In this document: piece after piece, positions 55,150 to 60,630 of the stretch | Layout of the letters: every line of letters begins with the position of its first letter | How positions within the stretch are numbered: the first letter of the stretch is position 1 | Assembly: GCA_025201705.1 (NCBI GenBank) | Contig: MU616666.1 | Span: forward strand, 1 to 60,630 | Reading direction: 5' to 3' | Length of the DNA stretch: 60,630 bases | DNA from: Dissophora ornata | Taxonomy: Eukaryota; Mortierellomycota; Mortierellomycetes; Mortierellales; Mortierellaceae | The notes under the pieces: generated by a model | What the model saw: only the letters and a program-made list of their open reading frames with translations | Databases searched by the model: none | Told to the model about the DNA's origin: nothing | Position numbers and translations under genes: made by a program

Positions 55150-56286
55150 CTAACGTTTCCCATAGAGCTCCTCTGCGCGATCGATAAACGCCTTTAGCAT
55201 TTCCTTGCTGACCTGATCAAAGAACAACGACGACATGGACGCGTGAACCGGCGACGCGAACTCGAACTGAATGTCGAAATCCACCCAACACGATGGGTAA
55301 TCGCTTGGCTTCATTGTCGCTAAGTTAGATGGCGAGGCTGTCCTCTGGATCGTCTGCTTCGGTGGCGAAGGGAGAGGCTGCTGCTGAGTGGGTATATGGG
55401 ACTCAGGAGAAGGGGAGGGAGGCGGCATAACTGAGTTTGCTTGTGGAATTTTTGGGGCCGCTGATGGCTGGGCTGATGGTAGTGCTGCTGAATTGACGTT
55501 GGCTGGAGAATTGCCTTCGGCCTTCTTAGCTTTTGGGACTACAGCAGCTCCAAAGACTGCTGCGGCTGTAAATTGATGCTTTGGTTCTGATTGCAATGCG
55601 CGTGGAGGTGCGGATGGCTTTGATTTGACTGGAAGTCTTGGTTCTTCCGCAGGTCTCGTCAAGAGCTGTCTTTCCTGCAGCTCTTGATCCATTGTGGCCT
55701 GGAGGGTCGTCCTCGTGGGGACGTTGGGGGTGAAGCGCCAAGTAGTCGACAGCTCCTTGAACAATTTTGAGTCGTACGAGACTGCACGGACTGTCCAGGG
55801 TTCCTGGCAGGTGACGTTCGAGACATATCGCTCCTGAAGCGAGTTAAATCCGATACCAAGCTCGCCATGCCTCACGGTCACCAGCCCTTGATTTGAAACG
55901 CCATCTGCACTCTTATTTCCGCCTACTTCATAACTCTGGCCCGGTCCTGATCCAGCAGGCAAAGGCTCGGACATTTTCGAATATGTGCACCAGGGCAAGA
56001 ATTCCTGGTAGTCGTCGACATTAGCGACTACGTCGTAGAACTCTTGCTGGGAGTACTTGATCAAGGTGCGGTCCTTATATTGACGAGATGACGAGATGGG
56101 CTTAAGCAGGTTCGGTAGATTCGGGAGTTTAGGTAAGGTGAGGAAGCGGCGTCGTTGAAAGCAGTTTTCCCATTCAGGATTGACGAAGAGTGGGCGTCCC
56201 ATTGATTGCAGCGATCGTTGATGTGCACAAGCGCCACGTGCTAGCCATGGCGCTGTCCTCTGCGCAAGTCCCAGCATCGTGCGCAT
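55150..56286 (-). CDS. COQ10: COQ10-type mitochondrial coenzyme Q-binding START protein with a large insertion
   Basis: COQ10 is a START-fold lipid-binding protein of the inner mitochondrial membrane that is needed for proper use of coenzyme Q in respiration. One exon gives 378 residues. The N-terminus is Arg-rich and acid-poor ('MRTMLGLAQRTAPWLARGAC'), as in a presequence. The fold begins 'KYSQQEFYDVVANVDDYQEF', then 'LPWCTYSKM'. The middle strands are 'RHGELGIGFNSLQERYVSNV' and 'LFKELSTTWRFTP', and the final strand and long helix are 'CWVDFDIQFEFASPVHASMS' and 'VSKEMLKAFIDRAEELYG'. Between 'TWRFTP' and 'CWVDFDIQFEF', where the usual hairpin is only a few residues, lie about 145 Pro/Ser/Ala/Gln-rich residues. 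Typical COQ10 is 200-250 residues. All core strands are kept and the frame is open, so it is probably functional with a disordered loop. Confidence 0.88.
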   Translation of the reverse strand: MRTMLGLAQRTAPWLARGACAHQRSLQSMGRPLFVNPEWENCFQRRRFLTLPKLPNLPNLLKPISSSRQYKDRTLIKYSQQEFYDVVANVDDYQEFLPWCTYSKMSEPLPAGSGPGQSYEVGGNKSADGVSNQGLVTVRHGELGIGFNSLQERYVSNVTCQEPWTVRAVSYDSKLFKELSTTWRFTPNVPTRTTLQATMDQELQERQLLTRPAEEPRLPVKSKPSAPPRALQSEPKHQFTAAAVFGAAVVPKAKKAEGNSPANVNSAALPSAQPSAAPKIPQANSVMPPPSPSPESHIPTQQQPLPSPPKQTIQRTASPSNLATMKPSDYPSCWVDFDIQFEFASPVHASMSSLFFDQVSKEMLKAFIDRAEELYGKR

Positions 56287-57067
56287 GTGGTGTGTCGGGA
56301 TGGATGTTGAAGCCGAATGTCACCAAGGCTGATCTGAACAAAGCGGAGTGAAGTCACTACAATCGATTACACTTTATTCCGATCAAAAGAGCACAGGAGC
56401 ACAGGAGGACGCGTATGGAGCTCACACGGGCGAGATGACTATCCAAATCCAATGGCAACCTAGCACGGTCTAAATGTAAGAGACACGCGCCGGTAGCCTT
56501 GTCCACCTCACATCCTTGAACCTGGCGCTGTCCCTGTTTTGGAGTGATTTCTAGAACGCAGCCATTGTGAATAAATTGGTGGCGCATTAAGAATCCCCCC
56601 CCCTGTTTTCCAGCGGCTATCGACCTTTGATGCCATGTCAAAGCTTAGCAACATGTCCCACAATAAAGCTACCCTATGGCAAGCAGTGTCGTGTCTGGAT
56701 CGGAGAGAAGCACATCTCGAAAAGGGCGACTACAATTCGAGCCGTCTGAAAATCTTCGATCTCGCAAACACTCCATCACGCTGCCGAGCTTGCACCACCA
56801 TTGACTCAGAAGACTTTAGATCAGTACTACAAGGGTCGAGTTGTAGCGGAGCGTGGTCTAGAATCCACAAGAGCTCGTCCAAGCAGCTTGGCGATGCAGA
56901 CTATGAACTGCAGCCAGCTTTTTTCTTTTCTCTTTTGTGTTTACAAGAGCGCACCGGACACCAAAGACAGCTTGGACAATGTCGAGCAATGTCAATGTTT
57001 GCAAAGATGGTTACTGTCGGTCTGTGCTGCGCCGCTGTTTGTATCAATTGCCGTAGAAACGTCCAAA
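56287..57067. other. Intergenic region upstream of F-box gene 3
   Basis: It holds the divergent promoters of COQ10 and F-box gene 3. The frame of F-box gene 3 is open upstream to 56801 but lacks family features there, so I treat it as leader. It includes a PIP-box-like 'QKTLDQYY', which I consider incidental. Confidence 0.5.
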
Positions 57068-59023
57068 ATGGCTTTAAATCAAGCTTGTCGCCCTTTGCAA
57101 CAACAACCCTATCAAATGAAACAGCTAACGCCGACAACAAACCGACCGCCTCACGTCCTCGAGCTTCCCGAGATCGTCTACAGGATAACATGGAATATGG
57201 ATGCGGCCGACGTCCTTGCTTGCTCTGGTGTCTCTAGATCCGTCCGCAGCTCTTTCTTACCCTATGTATGGCAGGACCTCCATTTCGGAACGCAATGCAT
57301 ACTCGATCGGGAAAAGACTCCTCTGAGCAGGTTCATCGCCATCCCCAACCCCCTCACAACAGCCTCTAAGTCTGAAGGCCATGACGATGAAGAGGATGGA
57401 CTCAATAACCCGCTTCTTGAGGTTCTTCAGAAAAATGCACCTTGGATCCAGTCACTCACAATCAAAGATCATGACTCGGTCCTTCCTTTGAAAGTTGGAA
57501 TGGGCTGCACGCGTCTCGAATCAATTACACTAGATGGCTTGTGTTGGGATGGGAAGAAAAAGCACGAGGATGTGTACTGGAAAACATGTAGGGAGATGAT
57601 GCACCGGAACCGGTCTCAGCTGAAGTCTCTCTCGTTGTCGAACTGGATTTACGATTCGCGCCGTAAACCAGAGCACGGTCAACCACGATGGAACCCAATT
57701 CTGAAGTGTACACAGAGCTGGAATCTGCGGTCGCTGACTCTTCGGAGATGTTTTATTAGGGGACATCATTTGGACGCGCTCTGGGAGATCTGTGGGCGAC
57801 TCGAAGTACTGACGATGCTGGATTGCTATCTTAATCTGTCTCTGCGGCCAGCTGTCATCCACAGGAAGGAGAGCAAGAGTAAAGAGAGCACGGCTGGTTC
57901 GACAGATATGACGGCAACAACCATAGTCGAACCAATCTCACCTTCATCCACACCGCGATTTCCTCGACTAAAGGACCTGACAGTCGGCAGAACCGTGTTC
58001 ACCCTTCCGCATCGAGAGCTAGATTTGCTGATCAGGCATTGTCCTCGACTTGAAACTTTATGTTGGGTAATCTACGGTCGAAGACGATTAGCCATGGAGG
58101 AGTTTCTAACGCTATATGAGGCATCAACCTGGCCAGAACTAGACTCAATCAGCTTCAAGGGTGACGACTTACGGATTTCAAATGAATCGCACTGCCGGCT
58201 CCTGCGAGCGGCAAAAAAGCCCCTGCGTCGTATCGATGCCTCGACCATCGGAGTCGAGGAAACAACTTACAACCTACTCCGATCGCGACACTTTGCAACT
58301 ATCGAGATCATTGACTTCTTCAACGCTAACTTTGTTAAACAAGAATGGATCAACGAGGTTCTCACGTCTTGTCCAAACCTGCAAAAATTCAGAGCCAAGA
58401 GCATCCGTGCGCAGGACATGCTTAGATCGCCCTGGGTATGTCTTGGTCTACAGAGACTTGTTGTGTTTATTGACATGGGGTTTCCGGACCATGGATCCTA
58501 TCGTAAGCTCACGGAGGAAGAATTGGGGCAGTGTCGAGCTGTCTATAAGCAATTGGCCGCGCTAAAAGAGCTACGTGTCCTGGACACACTCACCTCCTAT
58601 GGACCCCTATGTGCGTACTCGGGAGTAGTCTACAACGACCCGAGTCATCCTCGACATCTGTTAGTGCCGCTTCCTGTGCGATTGGAAGCTGGGCTGGATC
58701 TACTGGCAACTTCCAAAAAATTGGAGATGGTCCTTTTCTGGGGAGGGAGACATGTCGTGCATAAAAAGACATTAATTTGGATGGTTGATAATTGGAAGCT
58801 GCTCAAATACCTCTGTGGGAGATGGAGGATACGAGAAGGTAGCTACAACGAGGTCAAGGATAGGTACTTTTGGAGTGGACAATTGCAAAAATGGCTAGCG
58901 CAGCACGGGATCCGTACTGAAGGCTCCCACTATGAACAGGCGCCAAGTGATGAGTATGATGTTGCAGATTGTGGAAACTGCTGTGCGCTTTCTGACGACG
59001 AAGAAGAAACTGGTGGTGATTAA
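57068..59023 (+). CDS. F-box/leucine-rich-repeat-like protein 3
   Basis: A single exon of 651 codons from the ATG at 57068 (AAAATGG context). The frame is open further upstream to 56801 but looks non-coding. The F-box-like start is 'LELPEIVYRITWNMDAADVL', then 'CSGVSRSVRSSFLPYVWQDL'. Irregular leucine-rich segments follow ('LRSLTLRRCFIRGHHLDALW', 'RLEVLTMLDCYLNLSLRP', 'NLQKFRAKSIRAQDMLRSPW'). The C-terminus is 'WLAQHGIRTEGSHYEQ' plus an acidic tail with a Cys pair. It is predicted to be an SCF receptor with unknown target. It is closest in layout to the broken gene at 52616-54459. Confidence 0.85.
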   Translation: MALNQACRPLQQQPYQMKQLTPTTNRPPHVLELPEIVYRITWNMDAADVLACSGVSRSVRSSFLPYVWQDLHFGTQCILDREKTPLSRFIAIPNPLTTASKSEGHDDEEDGLNNPLLEVLQKNAPWIQSLTIKDHDSVLPLKVGMGCTRLESITLDGLCWDGKKKHEDVYWKTCREMMHRNRSQLKSLSLSNWIYDSRRKPEHGQPRWNPILKCTQSWNLRSLTLRRCFIRGHHLDALWEICGRLEVLTMLDCYLNLSLRPAVIHRKESKSKESTAGSTDMTATTIVEPISPSSTPRFPRLKDLTVGRTVFTLPHRELDLLIRHCPRLETLCWVIYGRRRLAMEEFLTLYEASTWPELDSISFKGDDLRISNESHCRLLRAAKKPLRRIDASTIGVEETTYNLLRSRHFATIEIIDFFNANFVKQEWINEVLTSCPNLQKFRAKSIRAQDMLRSPWVCLGLQRLVVFIDMGFPDHGSYRKLTEEELGQCRAVYKQLAALKELRVLDTLTSYGPLCAYSGVVYNDPSHPRHLLVPLPVRLEAGLDLLATSKKLEMVLFWGGRHVVHKKTLIWMVDNWKLLKYLCGRWRIREGSYNEVKDRYFWSGQLQKWLAQHGIRTEGSHYEQAPSDEYDVADCGNCCALSDDEEETGGD

Positions 59024-59091
59024 TAAACCCCGAGGCCGAGCTTGTGCTTCAAACCTGCTCATAAATCTAATCTGCGCGCAACTCTTCAATT

Positions 59092-59097
59092 AATAAA
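59092..59097 (+). terminator. Polyadenylation signal AATAAA
   Basis: AATAAA lies 69 nt after the stop of F-box gene 3, in the convergent spacer with the GTPase gene. Confidence 0.5.
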
Positions 59098-59189
59098 AGT
59101 GCCAGCGTGCAGTTTTCTTTTTATTTCTCTTGCATCATGGATGCATGTAATATCTGTACCATTGAACCGTTGTTGAGTGTGGCACTGGG

Positions 59190-60630
59190 TTACAGTTCCC
59201 GACGCGGCGTCTCGTCTTGCTCCAAGGGAACCTCCTCGCCTTCTGCAGGAATGTACGTCGAATAGAACTTCATCACCCTGTCCAGGCAGTCGGCAGATGT
59301 ACCCTCATATACTCCAACCTCTGCGATAGCCTTGAACAGGTTCAAATGCAACGTAGGTCGGGATGCGCGAGCGATCATGTCCAAACACCGACTCTGATCG
59401 ACTTCTAGCTGCTGTTTCTCAGCCTTCGTGGCTTCATCTGTCATATCCGCATCGCGTTTGAAAATCAACATCTCTAATTCCTTCCTTTCAACTTTCAGGT
59501 TGGCCCTTTGTTCCACGATTTTTTCGTGCTATTTTCTGCGACGATGGGTGAACAGTTTGGCGCGGTATGTGCCTTCTTGGAAAAACTGTAGGACCATCTT
59601 AACTCTCCAGTGATTAAAACCTTCTCCTCCTTGCCCCTCCTTAATCTCGATTCCGGTCATATCCTCGCCAGTAGTATCAATTATGTATGTCAAAGGTGGA
59701 GTATTAAGCACCATTTCCGGCCGAAAGGAAAATAACTCCCAGTTCTCGTGGAAGTGATCTTCGTGGATAAGTTCAAAGTCATCTGTGTCGTTGTTACGGA
59801 TGTACTCTTCCAGTTCTCGAATCTTGTATCGAGTCGCAGTGACCCTGAAATCAATGTCGGTAATAGCATTGCTCGCAGCGTCCCTCATTTTTTTCATGAC
59901 AGCCTTCGTCTTTTCCTGAATGTCCCGTAGGTTTCTGTTTTGCTCCTTGTGAATGAGCTCGTCAACCTCCATCATTTTTTTGGTCTTGTAAAGCTGCATC
60001 TTTTTCAATGAGACGGGGATGTTGAATCTTGTCAGGAGAAGGAGCGACTGAATTATGCGTTGCCTCAGATAAATATGGACGGGAAGGTCGTCCTCTAGGT
60101 CGCAGTCGATGATATATTGTGGGATATCCCGGCCCATGATGCTTAATAAATCTCTCTTCCTCGTCTCCAAAAAGGTCTTTAGTTTTGCATCCGCATGGGT
60201 TTGAAAGTCGACCTGAGTGTGAACAAATGCGATCAGACTTCCCATAGATGAAAAAAATTTGGAGTATGTTTTCAGCGCTGCCTGAAGACCCGGTAACATA
60301 GCTGTATACCGAGAGATCATAATGAGGACAAGGTGGATATCCCCAGCGGTCGAGAGGGAGGAAAGGATTTTTGCGACGTTTCTTTCGTCATGTCCGTTAG
60401 TGTCATCCAATCCAGGGGTGTCCAAGACACGGATGAAGCATTGTGGGTAGCGAGGGATCTCATCTTTGCGAACAGAGAGATCTTCGCGATTGATTTTCTT
60501 CTTGAACTCTTTGGCGGTGCAACGTGGACCGATGTACTCTGAAAAGTTGACCTCCTTCTCCACTGGCTCTTGTTGAGAGGGCATATCCATGTAATTCCTG
60601 GGATCGAGTTGGTGATAGATACCCTTGCCG
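59190..60630 (-). pseudogene. AIG1/septin-like GTPase, 5' end outside the window, in-frame stop
   Basis: The frame enters from the right edge with no start ('GKGIYHQLDPRNYMD'), so the Walker A part is off-window. The switch II/Walker B motif is 'FIRVLDTPGLDDTNGHDERN', and 'LIAFVHTQVDFQ' sits where the nucleotide-specificity motif is expected. A long coiled region follows ('MMEVDELIHKEQNRNLRD', 'TRYKIRELEEYIRN'), typical of AIG1/septin-like large P-loop proteins. A TAG at 59529-59531 follows 'THRRRK'. The same frame continues with 'HEKIVEQRANLKVERKELEM' and 'FKRDADMTDEATKAEKQQLE' to a natural-looking stop at 59190. TAG probably replaced CAG. With a single late lesion, a truncated but working protein is possible. 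Membrane or cytoskeletal roles are known for the family; the role here is unknown. Confidence 0.7.

Noticed and set aside
56801..57067. Upstream 89-codon extension of F-box gene 3 containing a PIP-box-like QKTLDQYY
   Set aside because: Composition is non-coding-like, the ATG at 57068 has better context, and the motif is short enough to occur by chance.
1..60630. CRISPR ar-rays, bacterial operons or riboswitches
   Set aside because: The window is spliced eukaryotic DNA; no spaced direct-repeat array or such structures were seen.
1..60630. tRNA or rRNA genes
   Set aside because: A visual scan for tRNA box B-like GGTTCGAANC with a matching acceptor stem found none; a tRNAscan run would be decisive.
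1..60630. Reassigned TAG codon as an explanation for in-frame TAGs
   Set aside because: Single-copy housekeeping genes here show no internal TAG, and the affected genes carry other lesions.

Overview
The window looks like nuclear DNA of a filamentous, early-diverging fungus, most likely Mortierellaceae or a close relative (inference). Genes carry several short GT-AG introns of roughly 45 to 180 nt. Intergenic DNA is full of A/T homopolymers and CA, CT, ACAG and CAA-type simple repeats. The gene content is fungal housekeeping plus families that expand in such genomes: F-box leucine-rich proteins, XPG-like proteins, FAD monooxygenases and GTPases. One 100-N assembly gap lies in a coding repeat.

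Layout. 1-3.7 kb has no convincing gene. 3.7-10.5 kb holds a large disordered protein gene converging on an F-box/WD40 gene, then a serine-rich hypothetical gene. 11.3-17.7 kb is a decayed zone: coding debris, a PIF/Harbinger-type transposase, a 200-bp inverted repeat, an XPG-like pseudogene and a fragment of a repeat unit seen again at 35-40 kb. 19.3-34.7 kb is a compact housekeeping block: a plasma-membrane-type syntaxin, an omega/xi-type glutathione transferase, the gamma-tubulin complex subunit MOZART1, a GPATCH8-like G-patch protein, the AAA ATPase BCS1, a TMEM128-like membrane protein, a PTM1/GPR107-type seven-helix protein and RTF2.

34.75-39.94 kb is the most unusual region. It is a roughly 5.2 kb palindromic composite with two 1.2 kb inverted arms. 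Each arm contains two diverged copies of one unit. The arms enclose a 2.74 kb TA-flanked element with pogo-like termini, and inside it lies a decayed reading frame resembling the C-terminal nuclease end of Fanzor (eukaryotic TnpB). A 184-bp element with matching pogo-like termini sits at 48.1 kb.

41.8-46.7 kb is a tandem pair of FAD monooxygenase genes; the first is intact and the second is decayed. Both keep an 11-nt microexon that encodes the GDAAHK motif. 48.9-50.4 kb is a Gcn4-like bZIP gene with two upstream open reading frames in its leader, implying translational control of the amino-acid starvation type. 50.6-59.0 kb carries three F-box genes (one broken) around a COQ10 gene with an unusual insertion. 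The window ends inside a GTPase gene that has a premature stop.

Most intron-exon structures below were derived by eye from splice consensus, phase continuity and family alignment from memory. No database search was run.
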